The notes: generated from the letters alone by a model not told the origin. 64,000 nucleotides of DNA from Flagellimonas ochracea (GCF_009903685.1 NZ_JAAABI010000001.1:682001-746000), one strand, 5' to 3'. Positions 1-9,922 are shown, numbered from the stretch's first letter. Numbers and translations are program-made.

Positions 1-1514
1 ACCATCAGGGTAAAGGAGGTGGCCCCATTACTAATGAACAGATTACGGCAGAAAGCTATAATAACTTGTTCAATATTGAAGAATCCCCTCTTCGCGAAGG
101 GGTGGTTTGGGTAGGTTCGGACTGTGGTCTGGTGCACGTGACCCAAAACGGCGGACAAACTTGGACCAATGTAACGCCCAAAGGGCTTCCGGAGGCCATC
201 ATCAATGTGGTGGAGCCTTCGCCTCACGATGTGGCCACAGCCTACATTGCAGTGGCGGGCTATAAACTGAACAATTTCACACCCATGATTTATAAAACCA
301 GCAATTATGGTGCTTCTTGGGAGAAAATCGTGAACGGATTACCTAGTGATACTTTTGCACGCAGCGTGCGTGAGGACCCAGACCGCAAGGGACTACTCTA
401 CGCCGGCACAGAGACCGGGGTCTTTGTTTCCTTCAACGATGGCCAACAGTGGCTACCCTTGCAGAACAATCTGCCCGAAGTGCCCATAACTGATATGCGG
501 GTACAGCGAAAGGATCTTGTGGTTACCACCCAAGGCCGCGCTATTTGGATTTTGGACGACCTAACCCCCTTGCACCAAATTACAGATGCCGTAGCGCAAG
601 CCAATCATTATCTCTACCAGCCGCGGGACACCCATGCCGAGCTTTCGGTGGCGTACAGTATTGATGGCGGTTTTGGACAGAACCCACCCAAGGGTGTACA
701 GATTCATTATCTGAACAATGAAGAGATAGGGGAGGATACTCCCATTTCGCTTGAGATATTGAACAGCAAAGGTAAGGTGATTCATGCCGAACAGAGTAAT
801 AGTCCCCAAGTAGGGTGTGATACCCTTGTAAAACCCCAATTGAAAAAAAGTAAGGGCGCTCACCGCTACCGTTGGAATATGCGAATCGGCCGCTTCGACT
901 GCCTAACCGAGCTCTACACCACCAATCGCGACCTGAGTGCTTACGATGCTGCACCTGGCAACTACAAAGTGAAACTTACCGTGGGAGACCAAGTACTTAT
1001 TCAGGATTTTGCCATTACCATAGACCCTCGCATTAAAACCAGTGTGGACAACGTCGAGGCTGCCTATGCTGAACGCAATGGTCTCTCCCATTCGTTGTAC
1101 CAAGGGGCCACTGAAATGGCACAAGGCGTGCGTGACCTTCGAAAGATACAGCAGCAGTTGGAATTTTTATTGGGAGAGACCGATGATGCCCAACTACAAG
1201 AAAAAGGCAAGGCGTTGAACACAAGAATAGAAGATTGGATTGACGAAATTTTGCAAAAGGAGATGCGTACTTACCAGAGCAACTACATGTTCGAGGCTCG
1301 GCTCTTGATCAAGTTTAAGGACTTTCTCAATCGTATAGGTCGGGGCAACCTGCCGGTGACACAAGGCGTACGTGATGTCACCCGAGACTACTTGAACCAA
1401 TGGACAAAGCTGAAAGCGAACTTACAGATCATAAAGACCCAAGATGTGTCCCAGTACAATACGCTGCTTCAAAATGCTGGACTGCCAGAGTTGTATGTAA
1501 CAGAGGTTCGTTAA
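1..1514 (+). CDS. C-terminal part of a BNR/VPS10-like exported protein (5' truncated by window edge)
   Basis: The reading frame is open from base 3, upstream of the first possible start (TTG at 66), so the gene begins outside the window. The visible part starts with BNR-type beta-propeller blades carrying short Asp-box-like stretches (NGGQTWTN, NDGQQWLP), then an ILDD-L-TPLHQ stretch, a beta-sandwich segment and a helical C-terminal tail. The same order occurs in the full-length 1083-residue protein at 32323-35574, so the two are paralogues. Such proteins are often labelled glycosyl hydrolase or VPS10 domain protein, but no catalytic activity can be read from the sequence. A periplasmic or surface location is inferred from the signal peptide of the paralogue. 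Confidence 0.85.
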   Translation, partial: HQGKGGGPITNEQITAESYNNLFNIEESPLREGVVWVGSDCGLVHVTQNGGQTWTNVTPKGLPEAIINVVEPSPHDVATAYIAVAGYKLNNFTPMIYKTSNYGASWEKIVNGLPSDTFARSVREDPDRKGLLYAGTETGVFVSFNDGQQWLPLQNNLPEVPITDMRVQRKDLVVTTQGRAIWILDDLTPLHQITDAVAQANHYLYQPRDTHAELSVAYSIDGGFGQNPPKGVQIHYLNNEEIGEDTPISLEILNSKGKVIHAEQSNSPQVGCDTLVKPQLKKSKGAHRYRWNMRIGRFDCLTELYTTNRDLSAYDAAPGNYKVKLTVGDQVLIQDFAITIDPRIKTSVDNVEAAYAERNGLSHSLYQGATEMAQGVRDLRKIQQQLEFLLGETDDAQLQEKGKALNTRIEDWIDEILQKEMRTYQSNYMFEARLLIKFKDFLNRIGRGNLPVTQGVRDVTRDYLNQWTKLKANLQIIKTQDVSQYNTLLQNAGLPELYVTEVR

Positions 1515-1797
1515 TACCTCTAGCGCATAGTATCCAATCTTTTTTATTACTTTTTCTATGGAAATGGACAGGGAGACGGTTTTATCTAGTATTAAGTCTA
1601 AAAATAGTCAATTTTTAATCCAAATTAGAGTCCTTCTGAAAAACCAATCTTCAAATTATACAGCATTAGAATCGATGATAAAGTATCTTTAGGAAATGTT
1701 AAAATTTTGTTATAGATTTAGCCAGAACTGAATCGAACTGTATGTAATTTAATGTGATATAGTTCTTATTTTTCAACCTTAATTTTGATAGCTAATT
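1515..1797. other. AT-rich intergenic region
   Basis: No convincing gene lies here. A TAATTTTG box at 1780-1787 fits the Bacteroidetes -7 consensus TAnnTTTG, but it is only about 10 bases from the next start and has no clear -33 TTG partner. Confidence 0.4.
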
Positions 1798-2868
1798 ATG
1801 AAAAAATCTTTGCGAAACTCAAACCCCAAAACTCACCTACTGCGGCTATTTGCTTTTAGTTTTGTATTAAGCACCTTTGTTTTTACTTCATGTTCTGAGG
1901 AAACAGCGGACCCAGAATCACAAGACCTTTCTGGCAATCAGGCACAACTGATAGAATTGGCGCCCGACCCAGAGGAAATCATTACTATTGACGGAGTAGC
2001 ACTGTCTCCATCCGAGGAAGCCAGAGCTACAACGGCTCCGGGAAATGATCGTGGTCGGTTCAACATCACCTTAAAATACATAGTGCCAGTCACTGAAAGA
2101 CAAGAAGAGGTATTTGAAGACGCTGCTGCTCGATGGGAGCGTATCATAATTAAAGATGTTCCCTCATTTACTGGAACAATACCCTCTGCCTTCACAGGTT
2201 TTCCTCCAGCAGTGGACGGAACTGTGGATGATTTGGTCATTGAAGTGGCCTTGGCGCCCATCGATGGCCCTGGAATGATTCTTGGTTCTGCAGGACCTAG
2301 ATTCGTCCGCACCGATGACTTTTTGACCCTGACTGGGGTAATGTTCTTTGATGTGGATGATCTTGATTTTCTAGAGGAAATAGATTTGTTCGAAGAAGTA
2401 ATAGTTCATGAAATGGGCCACGTATTGGGTGTGGGTACTTTGTGGAATGTTGAACCCTTCTTTCCAAGAACCCTCTTGGAAGGCCCTGTGAGTAATCCCT
2501 ATTTTGTTGGAAACAAGGCCAACGTTTTCTGGAATGCTGAAGGGGGTACTGGATTTTTGCCCATTGAAAACATCGGAGGTCCCGGTACCGCTTTGGGACA
2601 CTGGAGAGAATCCTTGTTGAACAATGAATTGATGACCGGTTTCTTGAACCTTGGTGAGAACCCTTTAAGCAGAATTACCGCAGGATCTATGAAAGATTTA
2701 GGTTATGGTACAGCCAGTGTAGGAGAATCATACGATTTGCCTAAGGGTACCCCAGGAGTGGATCCCGGAGATTTATCAAATGTTGGTCCAAGTGAAGGAC
2801 TAAATATCGCAGAAATGGAAACGCTTTTGCAGCCCATTGGTTTTGTGACTACTTCTAAGAAGAAATAA
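1798..2868 (+). CDS. Leishmanolysin-like zinc metalloprotease lipoprotein
   Basis: The 356-residue product starts with a lipoprotein signal ending in FTSC, so it should be anchored in the envelope. It has a metzincin-type zinc site: HEMGH at residues 204-208 followed by VLGVGTLW. A third histidine ligand is likely in GHWRES (His268), and a Met-turn-like ELMTG lies at 277-281. The long gap between the HExxH motif and the third His is characteristic of the leishmanolysin (M8) family rather than M10 or M12. It stands alone, with a possible terminator downstream. The substrate is unknown; a protein-degrading or nutrient-scavenging role is inferred from the family. Confidence 0.8.
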   Translation: MKKSLRNSNPKTHLLRLFAFSFVLSTFVFTSCSEETADPESQDLSGNQAQLIELAPDPEEIITIDGVALSPSEEARATTAPGNDRGRFNITLKYIVPVTERQEEVFEDAAARWERIIIKDVPSFTGTIPSAFTGFPPAVDGTVDDLVIEVALAPIDGPGMILGSAGPRFVRTDDFLTLTGVMFFDVDDLDFLEEIDLFEEVIVHEMGHVLGVGTLWNVEPFFPRTLLEGPVSNPYFVGNKANVFWNAEGGTGFLPIENIGGPGTALGHWRESLLNNELMTGFLNLGENPLSRITAGSMKDLGYGTASVGESYDLPKGTPGVDPGDLSNVGPSEGLNIAEMETLLQPIGFVTTSKKK

Positions 2869-2921
2869 TAGAATTTTTAAATCCTGCTCGTTGCTCCGCA
2901 ACGCAGTATAATTTTTTAAAG

Positions 2922-2960
2922 AGCTTGTTTTGCGCCAAAAGGTACAAGACAAGCTTTTTT
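2922..2960 (+). terminator. Possible rho-independent terminator
   Basis: AGCTTGT (2922-2928) pairs with ACAAGCT (2949-2955) and is followed by a run of T to 2960. The loop is long and contains a smaller TTTTG/CAAAA hairpin. It would end transcription of the metalloprotease gene. Confidence 0.45.
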
Positions 2961-3143
2961 AGTATCCCACATACCGTAAACTTTTCTTTGGGGATATTTT
3001 TAGGGAATAATAGCAAAGTGAGCCTAAAATATGATTTGCTCCTCGCAACTTATTTGCTGTTTTTGGTAGCAGAGCATCTTAAATTTTATTATATTAAGGT
3101 GACTTTTCTTGAAAATTGTGTTTAAGAATAAAATTAAATAGCT

Positions 3144-3755
3144 ATGCTAACAAGTGTATTTATTTCAGTGATTTTAGGTGCTATATGTTTATTGTTTGCA
3201 ATATTATACAAGCAGAACACTAGCATACGGATTTCTTTGGGCATTATCGGAGTGGTGCTACTTTTTTACGGCGGATATGGTTACGGTTCCATGAACCCCA
3301 TTGCCCACATAGAAACTTTCGACACCGGAAATAAATTACAAGTGAAATATCCTGTGACAGATGTACAAGTAATATCCCCGGTCGATGGTGATGTTGTAAA
3401 ATGTCGAATTCTAAGTATGGGTGTTTATCCCGAGACACATGATAAAGACATTTGGGTGTTGTTAAAGCCTTCGGACAACAAGTACTATCCGCAATCGGAT
3501 TACACCAATACTTCCTATAAGGAAAGTGGTAAGTGGCAGGTGGTTACCCGATTTGGGGGAGACCAGGGAGAATCATATGATTTGGTTGTTTATGAGACCA
3601 ATACTACAGCTTCGCAATTTTTCAGCGAGACCATCTCCAAATGGAAAGCCGCCAATGATTATGAAGGTTTAACAGCAGAAGAATTACCATCAGGAGCTAT
3701 AGAAATTGACAGGGTTCAGGTCACTTTGGAAAGTAATTGCCGGGGAATACATTAA
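3144..3755 (+). CDS. Membrane-anchored protein of unknown function
   Basis: This 203-residue product has two hydrophobic segments near the N-terminus (about residues 1-20 and 28-50, the second ending in a Gly/Tyr-rich stretch). A soluble domain of about 150 residues rich in beta-strand-forming residues follows, probably facing the periplasm. I recognise no family. It lies between the metalloprotease and a convergent transporter and does not look co-transcribed with either. It could be an envelope sensor or assembly factor, but nothing in the sequence proves this. Confidence 0.6.
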   Translation: MLTSVFISVILGAICLLFAILYKQNTSIRISLGIIGVVLLFYGGYGYGSMNPIAHIETFDTGNKLQVKYPVTDVQVISPVDGDVVKCRILSMGVYPETHDKDIWVLLKPSDNKYYPQSDYTNTSYKESGKWQVVTRFGGDQGESYDLVVYETNTTASQFFSETISKWKAANDYEGLTAEELPSGAIEIDRVQVTLESNCRGIH

Positions 3756-3805
3756 CTGTTTCTGCTCCTCGCTAATTCAAAATATTGTTTTACAAGACTT
3801 GTTTA

Positions 3806-5998
3806 TTAAGCCAAAATGCTTTCATGTCCCGAATCCTTAACGAACAAACAAGAGCTTTGGGTTTTGATGGACATGGTCTCCACAAACTCAAATTTAAGGT
3901 CGGCGTCCATCCCGAAAATGTTCAGGTCAGCGGCAGGTGCTTGACTGACCACAGTGTTAAAATCCCCTACATGTACTTCGGTGAGTGTTTCGGGAAGGCG
4001 AGCAAGGTTAATTAGCTGATTTAAAAATTTTTGAGCATTTTTTTCTTCCTTCGAGTCGTTGATTACAGTGATGATCCGAATACGGGCGCCCCAATTCATT
4101 TTCAACTTATAGGCCACCAACATAGAAAGATCTAGGTTACCAATGTCCCAGCCTATATCCCAATTGGTTTTTCGGTCACTTACCCAAACATTGATGGTAT
4201 TGCGTTGGCCCAATAAGGCTTTTGGATGTGATAAATAGAGCAGGACGCCGATTTCCAACCGAATGGATTCTTTCATTACAGGCCGCAGCTCGGTCTCATA
4301 ATCATCATGGTTCTGCAAGTTCAAAAAGATGATGTTCGGCCTGAAAAATGCACCTTGGAGCGCTTGGCTGCTGTAATTGATTCCTTTGGTAAATTCGTCC
4401 GTATGAATAACCGACGAAGACGAAAAAACACCCTTTTCCCGAAACGATTCCGAAATAGCCTCCAATGCTTCTGCCAGCCTGCTGTTCTCCGAATAACTCT
4501 CTACCCCCAACAATTTTATGGAACCTTTGGGCTTGGCTATATTTCTCAAAAACTCAAAAGTCCCCCGTAACCCATTGATATCTCGCACTGGGACCATTAA
4601 ATTGGCCTTCCAGGCACGTTGTTGCATTTTTTTCATACCCCAGGTATGCTTGGCGGCCCATTCGGCAAACGAAAAAAACAGACCTGAACGAACATCTTCA
4701 AAAGGTGTTTCCAAATTCTGACGGGACAAATACCAATACACCATTAAAACAATGGCTATGGAAATCAAACTCACCGAAGGGTTAATGATGAACATGGCAA
4801 AAATAGAGGAAACCAATCCGAACCAAGGTACCCACCTATGAATCTTGAAAACCGGACGATAACTGATTAAGCCCAGGTTTTGCTCAATAATGACCACGAT
4901 ATTGATCATCGCGTACGTAATCAGAAAGAAAAGCGTCACCAAAGGTGCAACAGCATTTATATTCCGCAATAGAAGCGTAGTGAAAATGAGTATTCCGGTA
5001 ACCAACATGGCATTTCGCGGCTGCCCATTGCTACTTTGACCGGATAAAAAATTAGAAAAAGGCAGCACCTTATGTTCGCCCATGGCAAACAAAATACGTG
5101 AAGAGCCAACGATGGAAGCCAGAGCTGACGAAAAAGTGGCACCGAGTATCCCTGCCAATATCAACGGACCAAAAAAGGCTTTATCCACCATAATGTAATA
5201 GTTATTAAGTAATTCGGCTTCCGTAGCACTTCTTGAGATCCAAAAGGCAATTAGCATATAGATAACAAAACTTACACCAATGGCCCAGAGTGTGCCTCTT
5301 GGAATGCTACGTTTGGGGTCTTTCAATTCTCCCGACATATTTGCACCAGCCATAATCCCTGTTGCTGCGGGAAAAAAGACCGCGAAAACAAGCCAAAAAT
5401 CGCTGCCACTAAATCCGTTTTCAATAGATCCTTTAAAAGTGCCCCAACTTAAGGCATCGCTGGTGGGTATGATCATGGAACCTTCATAGGCCGCAATAAT
5501 GATTGAAATAATGGATAGCGCAATAATACCCATGATAATGAACTGGGTCTTTATGGCCAAGTTCGCACTGATATAGGCAATGGTAATCAGCACGCCAAAA
5601 ACAATAATATCCACCAAAAAAGCATTATGGTCAGGAAAAATACCCAACCAGCCTTCGCGAAAACCAAAAATATACATGGTAACGGCCAAACCTTGTGAAA
5701 TGTATCTCGGAATACCTAGACTTCCCCCAACTTCGAGACCCAGGGCCTGAGACACTATGGCATAGGCTCCTCCAGCACCAATACGGATGTTTGTGGTAAT
5801 GGCCGACATTGATAGCGCGGTACACAAGGTGATTAAAAAAGAAATACCAATGATCAACCAAGCCCCCAAAAGACCAGCGTTTCCAACCACCCATCCCAAA
5901 CGCAGGTACATGATGACGCCAAGAATGGTCAACAAGGTGGGTGTAAAGACCCCGCCAAAGGTTCCAAATTTTTTGAGGTTTTTAGTTGGTTCTTCCAT
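3806..5998 (-). CDS. Cation-chloride-cotransporter-type permease (APC superfamily, SLC12-like)
   Basis: The 730-residue protein opens with GVFTPTLLTILGVIMYLRLG, the conserved first transmembrane helix of the cation-chloride cotransporter branch of the APC superfamily. About twelve hydrophobic helices follow up to roughly residue 430. The cytoplasmic C-terminal domain (about 450-730) contains NINVWVSDRKTNWDIG-like and LVAYKLKMNWGARIR-like stretches that also match this family. In eukaryotes the family couples chloride to Na+ and/or K+ movement. The ions used by bacterial members are poorly known, so only ion or amino-acid symport can be inferred. It is monocistronic. Confidence 0.82.
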   Translation of the reverse strand: MEEPTKNLKKFGTFGGVFTPTLLTILGVIMYLRLGWVVGNAGLLGAWLIIGISFLITLCTALSMSAITTNIRIGAGGAYAIVSQALGLEVGGSLGIPRYISQGLAVTMYIFGFREGWLGIFPDHNAFLVDIIVFGVLITIAYISANLAIKTQFIIMGIIALSIISIIIAAYEGSMIIPTSDALSWGTFKGSIENGFSGSDFWLVFAVFFPAATGIMAGANMSGELKDPKRSIPRGTLWAIGVSFVIYMLIAFWISRSATEAELLNNYYIMVDKAFFGPLILAGILGATFSSALASIVGSSRILFAMGEHKVLPFSNFLSGQSSNGQPRNAMLVTGILIFTTLLLRNINAVAPLVTLFFLITYAMINIVVIIEQNLGLISYRPVFKIHRWVPWFGLVSSIFAMFIINPSVSLISIAIVLMVYWYLSRQNLETPFEDVRSGLFFSFAEWAAKHTWGMKKMQQRAWKANLMVPVRDINGLRGTFEFLRNIAKPKGSIKLLGVESYSENSRLAEALEAISESFREKGVFSSSSVIHTDEFTKGINYSSQALQGAFFRPNIIFLNLQNHDDYETELRPVMKESIRLEIGVLLYLSHPKALLGQRNTINVWVSDRKTNWDIGWDIGNLDLSMLVAYKLKMNWGARIRIITVINDSKEEKNAQKFLNQLINLARLPETLTEVHVGDFNTVVSQAPAADLNIFGMDADLKFEFVETMSIKTQSSCLFVKDSGHESILA

Positions 5999-6249
5999 TT
6001 ATAGGGACTGGTCGTATTTCGGTATTAAAATAGTGATTATATGAGTATGAATGCATTCCGGTCAATATTTTCACTACCACCCCAAATAACCTCCTAAAAC
6101 ATTGGCTTGCCATAATTACGACCTACGCTTGATAATAGGTCAAAATACTTTAATAATTTATAGGGAACTGGAATATGACCCGGCAACAAATCAATTGGGT
6201 CAATCAATATGATTTTGAAATGAACCTTTTTTAAATGTAACTTCACCTG

Positions 6250-7371
6250 ATGAATTACGATGTCATTATCGTTGGGGGAGGGCTGGCCGGACTTACCGCC
6301 TCAATTTATCTTTCCAAAAAGGGTTTGTCTGTTTTGGTTCTGGAGAAAAGTCCTTATCCCCATCACAGAGTATGTGGAGAGTATGTTTCGAATGAGGTCA
6401 GACCCTTTCTGGAGTTTCTGGGTTTGGATTTGAAAGAATTGGGAGCAGTTTCAATAGAAACCTTCTCGCTAAGTAATCAAAAAGGGAAGAAGCTTAGCTG
6501 CACACTGCCCTTGGGAGGTTTTGGAATTAGCAGATATGCTTTGGATAACGCACTGTATCAACTAGCTTTGAAACAAGGAGTTCAAATAGTATTCGAAACG
6601 GTTTCTTCAATTATTCATGATGGTGGCCAGTTTTTTGTTCAGAGCAAAGAGAAGGAATATAAAGGCAAAATGGTCATTGGTGCTTTTGGCAAGCGCTCAA
6701 TTTTGGACAAAACAATGAATCGCTTATTTATTCATGGGAAATCGCCATGGCTTGGAGTTAAATGTCATTTTCAAGGGATGGATTATCCTGAAAATGAGGT
6801 TTCCCTACATTGTTTCCCTGGGGGCTATGGAGGTCTGTCCATGGTGGAGAATGGGGTTGTAAATTTTTGCTATTTGACCAATTATCAAAGCTTTCAACGG
6901 TACAGGAATATTGATAGCTTCAACGAGGAGGTGGTTTCCAAAAACCCGTTTTTAAAAAAGTTTTTGGAGAGTGCCCACCCCGTGTTCAAAAACCCACTTA
7001 GTATAGCTCAAATATCCTTTGCAAAAAAGGAAGTGGTGCACGATCATATTTTAATGTGCGGAGACAGTGCCGGACTTATTCATCCACTCTGTGGAAATGG
7101 TATGGCCATGGCCATACACGCAGGAAAGATAGCATCAGATGTAATTGTTCGTTTTTATACAAAAAAAACGTATTCTCGAGCGGATATGGAAAAGAATTAT
7201 AAAATTTTGTGGAAATCAAATTTTAATTCTAGGTTATATTTCGGAAGAAAAATACAAACCATGATCACCAATCCATTAATGGTCAATAGTGTATTTTCCA
7301 TAATCCCAAATTCTGGAACATTTCTTTCCACAATCATAAAGCGAACCCACGGAAAACCTATCTTAGTGTAA
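6250..7371 (+). CDS. FAD-dependent oxidoreductase (geranylgeranyl-reductase/monooxygenase-like)
   Basis: The N-terminus carries a dinucleotide-binding VGGGLAGL motif (about residues 8-15) followed by a glutamate-ended strand (VLVLEK). The second FAD motif, [16 protein letters not shown], lies near residue 277. This arrangement is typical of group A flavoprotein hydroxylases, halogenases and geranylgeranyl reductases. It is the first gene of an operon with a type III polyketide synthase and overlaps the next gene by one base (TAATG). By analogy with the srs phenolic-lipid operon of Streptomyces griseus, which contains a flavoprotein hydroxylase, it may oxidise the polyketide ring. That role is inferred; saturation of an acyl chain is the alternative. 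Confidence 0.8.
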   Translation: MNYDVIIVGGGLAGLTASIYLSKKGLSVLVLEKSPYPHHRVCGEYVSNEVRPFLEFLGLDLKELGAVSIETFSLSNQKGKKLSCTLPLGGFGISRYALDNALYQLALKQGVQIVFETVSSIIHDGGQFFVQSKEKEYKGKMVIGAFGKRSILDKTMNRLFIHGKSPWLGVKCHFQGMDYPENEVSLHCFPGGYGGLSMVENGVVNFCYLTNYQSFQRYRNIDSFNEEVVSKNPFLKKFLESAHPVFKNPLSIAQISFAKKEVVHDHILMCGDSAGLIHPLCGNGMAMAIHAGKIASDVIVRFYTKKTYSRADMEKNYKILWKSNFNSRLYFGRKIQTMITNPLMVNSVFSIIPNSGTFLSTIIKRTHGKPILV

Positions 7372-8081
7372 TGGATTTTTCAAATAGAAGTTTGGTTGAG
7401 GAATATCTGGACGACCCCAACCTAGAAAAGGAATCCTTCAGAAAGGCCTATTTGGACATCAATCGATGTAACACGCTCCTTGGTGGCACTGCCATTACCT
7501 TAAAAGCAATTAAGGATCTAATTGAATGTCATCCAAAAAAGTCATATACAATTTATGATATGGGTTGTGGAGATGGGCATTTACTTCGTGAAGTGGCCAA
7601 AAAATTTAAAAACACGGGGATAACGTTGAATCTAGTTGGATTTGACCTAAGGGATGATGTGATACAATTGGCAAGAGATTCTTCTCAATCGTATCAATCA
7701 ATCTCGTTTAAAAAAGCGGACATCCTAAGTCTAGATGAGGTCCCGGATTGTGATATTCTTCTCTGTACCTTGACCATGCATCACTTTGAAGAAAAAGAAA
7801 TACTGAAATTTATCGAGATATTCTCTGAATTGGCCAAAGTAGGTGTCATCATCAATGATCTGCAACGTAGTAAATCAGCCTATTTTCTATTTCACGTTTT
7901 CAGTCTTTTTTTTATAAAGTCAACCATTGCCAAAAGAGACGGTCTTATCTCAATTAGCAAAGGATTTCGTAAGTTAGAATTAAAAAGAATGGCAGACAAT
8001 CTCAAAAACGTTCACCATACCATTACTTGGAAATGGGCCTTTAGATATTTATGGGTGATGAAGCCCATGCAACCAAATTGA
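7371..8081 (+). CDS. Class I SAM-dependent methyltransferase of the polyketide operon
   Basis: The 236-residue product contains a glycine-rich SAM-binding loop (DMGCGDGHLL, about residues 63-72), an acidic residue after the second strand (VGFDLRDD) and a CTLTMHHF stretch where class I enzymes hold their post-IV motif. It starts inside the stop codon of the flavoprotein gene and ends three bases before the polyketide synthase, so translational coupling is likely. Probable job: O- or C-methylation of the polyketide product. No feature discriminates the atom methylated. Confidence 0.78.
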   Translation: MDFSNRSLVEEYLDDPNLEKESFRKAYLDINRCNTLLGGTAITLKAIKDLIECHPKKSYTIYDMGCGDGHLLREVAKKFKNTGITLNLVGFDLRDDVIQLARDSSQSYQSISFKKADILSLDEVPDCDILLCTLTMHHFEEKEILKFIEIFSELAKVGVIINDLQRSKSAYFLFHVFSLFFIKSTIAKRDGLISISKGFRKLELKRMADNLKNVHHTITWKWAFRYLWVMKPMQPN

Positions 8082-8084
8082 TTT

Positions 8085-9140
8085 ATGGCTCACACAAGAA
8101 TTATTCAGTTGGCTAAGGCACTGCCTCAATATAGTCGTTCCACCCAAGAAATCATTCCCTTTGTGAATCTTTGGCTGGAAGGACAAGATGAACGGTTTCG
8201 AAGAAAAGTCATCAAAATTTTCGAAGGTTCGGGTGTGGACAAACGTTATGGTATTATGCCGATTGAAGATGTTTTTGTGACCACATCCTTTGAAGAAAAA
8301 AATGCTGTTTATGTTGAAGAAGTAAAGAAGCTGGGCAAAAATTCTCTTACCAAAGCATTACAAAAAGCCTCATGGCAACCAGAAGATTTAGATTTCATCA
8401 TTACCGTAAGTTGCACGGGGATAATGATTCCCTCTCTGGATGCCTATTTAGTGAATGAACTACAATTGCGACAAGATATCGTAAGACTTCCTGTAACTGA
8501 AATGGGATGTGCGGCGGGGGTGTCGGGAATCATATACGCCAATAATTTTTTAAAGGCGAATCCTGGCAAACGTGCAGCGATCATTGCCGTCGAAAGTCCA
8601 ACGGCAACCTTTCAGCTCAACGATTTTAGTATGGCCAACATGGTAAGTGCCGCCATTTTCGGTGATGGAGCGTCCTGCGCTTTGTTATCTTCCCATGCCA
8701 ATGACCATGGCCCAAAAATTTTAGGGGAGGGAATGTACCATTTTTATGATGCCATCGAAATGATGGGGTTCGATTTGACCAATAGTGGTCTAAAAATGAT
8801 TTTGGACCCTAAGGTGCCTGAAACCATTACGGAGCACTTCCCTAATTTGACCCATCCATTTTTAAAAACTCTGGGCTCAAATATTGAACAAGTACAGCAT
8901 CTTATTTTTCATCCAGGAGGAAGAAAGATTGTACAGACGGTTGAAGATTTGTTCGGAAAATTGGGAAAAAATATTGACGAAACACGGAAAGTACTGAAGG
9001 ATTATGGAAACATGAGCAGCGCAACCGTACTCTACGTCTTGGAAGAATTTATGAAAAAGGAAATCCCAAGGGGGGAACAGGGAATGATTTTAAGTTTTGG
9101 ACCCGGCTTTTCTGCACAACGCGTTTTAATTGAATGGTAA
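8085..9140 (+). CDS. Type III polyketide synthase (chalcone/stilbene-synthase superfamily)
   Basis: The 351-residue length is normal for the family. The catalytic triad is complete: Cys142 in TEMGCAAG, His276 in FHPGGRK and Asn309 in GNMSSATV. A GFGPG-like loop (SFGPGFSAQ) closes the active site near the C-terminus. Type III enzymes extend a starter, often directly as a CoA ester, with malonyl-CoA and cyclise it to resorcinols, phloroglucinols or pyrones. Neighbouring genes could make a dedicated ACP-bound acyl starter, so an alkyl-resorcinol, alkyl-pyrone or related quinone lipid is a reasonable inference. A phloroglucinol-type product, as reported for another marine flavobacterial type III enzyme, cannot be excluded. 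Confidence 0.92.
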   Translation: MAHTRIIQLAKALPQYSRSTQEIIPFVNLWLEGQDERFRRKVIKIFEGSGVDKRYGIMPIEDVFVTTSFEEKNAVYVEEVKKLGKNSLTKALQKASWQPEDLDFIITVSCTGIMIPSLDAYLVNELQLRQDIVRLPVTEMGCAAGVSGIIYANNFLKANPGKRAAIIAVESPTATFQLNDFSMANMVSAAIFGDGASCALLSSHANDHGPKILGEGMYHFYDAIEMMGFDLTNSGLKMILDPKVPETITEHFPNLTHPFLKTLGSNIEQVQHLIFHPGGRKIVQTVEDLFGKLGKNIDETRKVLKDYGNMSSATVLYVLEEFMKKEIPRGEQGMILSFGPGFSAQRVLIEW

Positions 9141-9922
9141 TGGAGACAAACAAAAGACCCATCGCGTTGATTTTAGGGGGAAGTTCTGGTTTGGGAGCGG
9201 CCACCGCCCAAAAACTCGGAAAGGCAGGCTACGATTTGGTCATTGTGCATCGCGACCGTAAAGCCGATATGCTGGAAATTGAAAGTTTTTTTGACCAGCT
9301 ACGTCAAGAAGGAATAGAATGTCATAGTTTCAATAATGATGCGGTGACGCTACCTAAACAACAAGAGCTTTGGACAGCAACGAAGAGCCTAATAAAAAAT
9401 CGAAAAATCAAAGTATTGGTCCATAGTATAGCCAAAGGAAACCTAAAGCCTATGACAGGAAGTACCGGTGTCTTGACCAATCAAGACTTCCATTTGACCC
9501 TTCAAGCAATGGCAGTCAGTCTGTTCGATTGGGTCAAATTAATTGTAGAAGATGATTTTTTTGATTCGGATGCACGAGTCATAGCCTTTACCAGTGAGGG
9601 AAATAGCAAAGCTTGGCGCGGCTATGCAGCAGTTTCTGCCGCAAAAGTCTCTTTAGAAGCTATCGTCAGGAACATAGCGTTGGAGTTTGCTTCTATGGGA
9701 ATTAAGGCCAATTGTATACAAGCTGGTGTAACCGATACCAAATCGCTTCGCATGATTCCCGGGCATGAGATTTTGATTGAAAAAGCCCTAAAACGCAATC
9801 CGAACAAACGTCTGACGAGTCCGGCTGATGTAGCCAATGCCGTTTATTTACTAACATTACCGGAAGCACGCTGGATTACAGGTACCGTAATCAAGGTAGA
9901 TGGGGGAGAAAGTCTGCAATAA
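9134..9922 (+). CDS. FabI/FabL-like short-chain dehydrogenase (enoyl-ACP-reductase type)
   Basis: The 262-residue Rossmann protein has an N-terminal LGGSSGLG nucleotide-binding loop. Its active site is Tyr164-x6-Lys171 (YAAVSAAK), the spacing of enoyl-ACP reductases of the FabI/FabL class, not the Yx3K of ordinary SDRs. It overlaps the polyketide synthase gene. ATG at 9134 gives a 7-base overlap, whereas ATG at 9140 would form a TAATG junction and is equally plausible. It probably carries out the last reducing step in making a saturated acyl chain for the polyketide pathway. It ends in the classical SDR tail VDGGESLQ. Confidence 0.8.
   Translation: MVMETNKRPIALILGGSSGLGAATAQKLGKAGYDLVIVHRDRKADMLEIESFFDQLRQEGIECHSFNNDAVTLPKQQELWTATKSLIKNRKIKVLVHSIAKGNLKPMTGSTGVLTNQDFHLTLQAMAVSLFDWVKLIVEDDFFDSDARVIAFTSEGNSKAWRGYAAVSAAKVSLEAIVRNIALEFASMGIKANCIQAGVTDTKSLRMIPGHEILIEKALKRNPNKRLTSPADVANAVYLLTLPEARWITGTVIKVDGGESLQ

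Noticed and set aside
1780..1787. TAATTTTG as a -7 promoter element for the metalloprotease gene
   Set aside because: It lies only about 10 bases from the start codon and no TTG -33 element is at the right spacing.
2925..3125. 66-codon ORF downstream of the metalloprotease
   Set aside because: It starts inside the probable terminator and has no family features; considered chance in AT-rich DNA.
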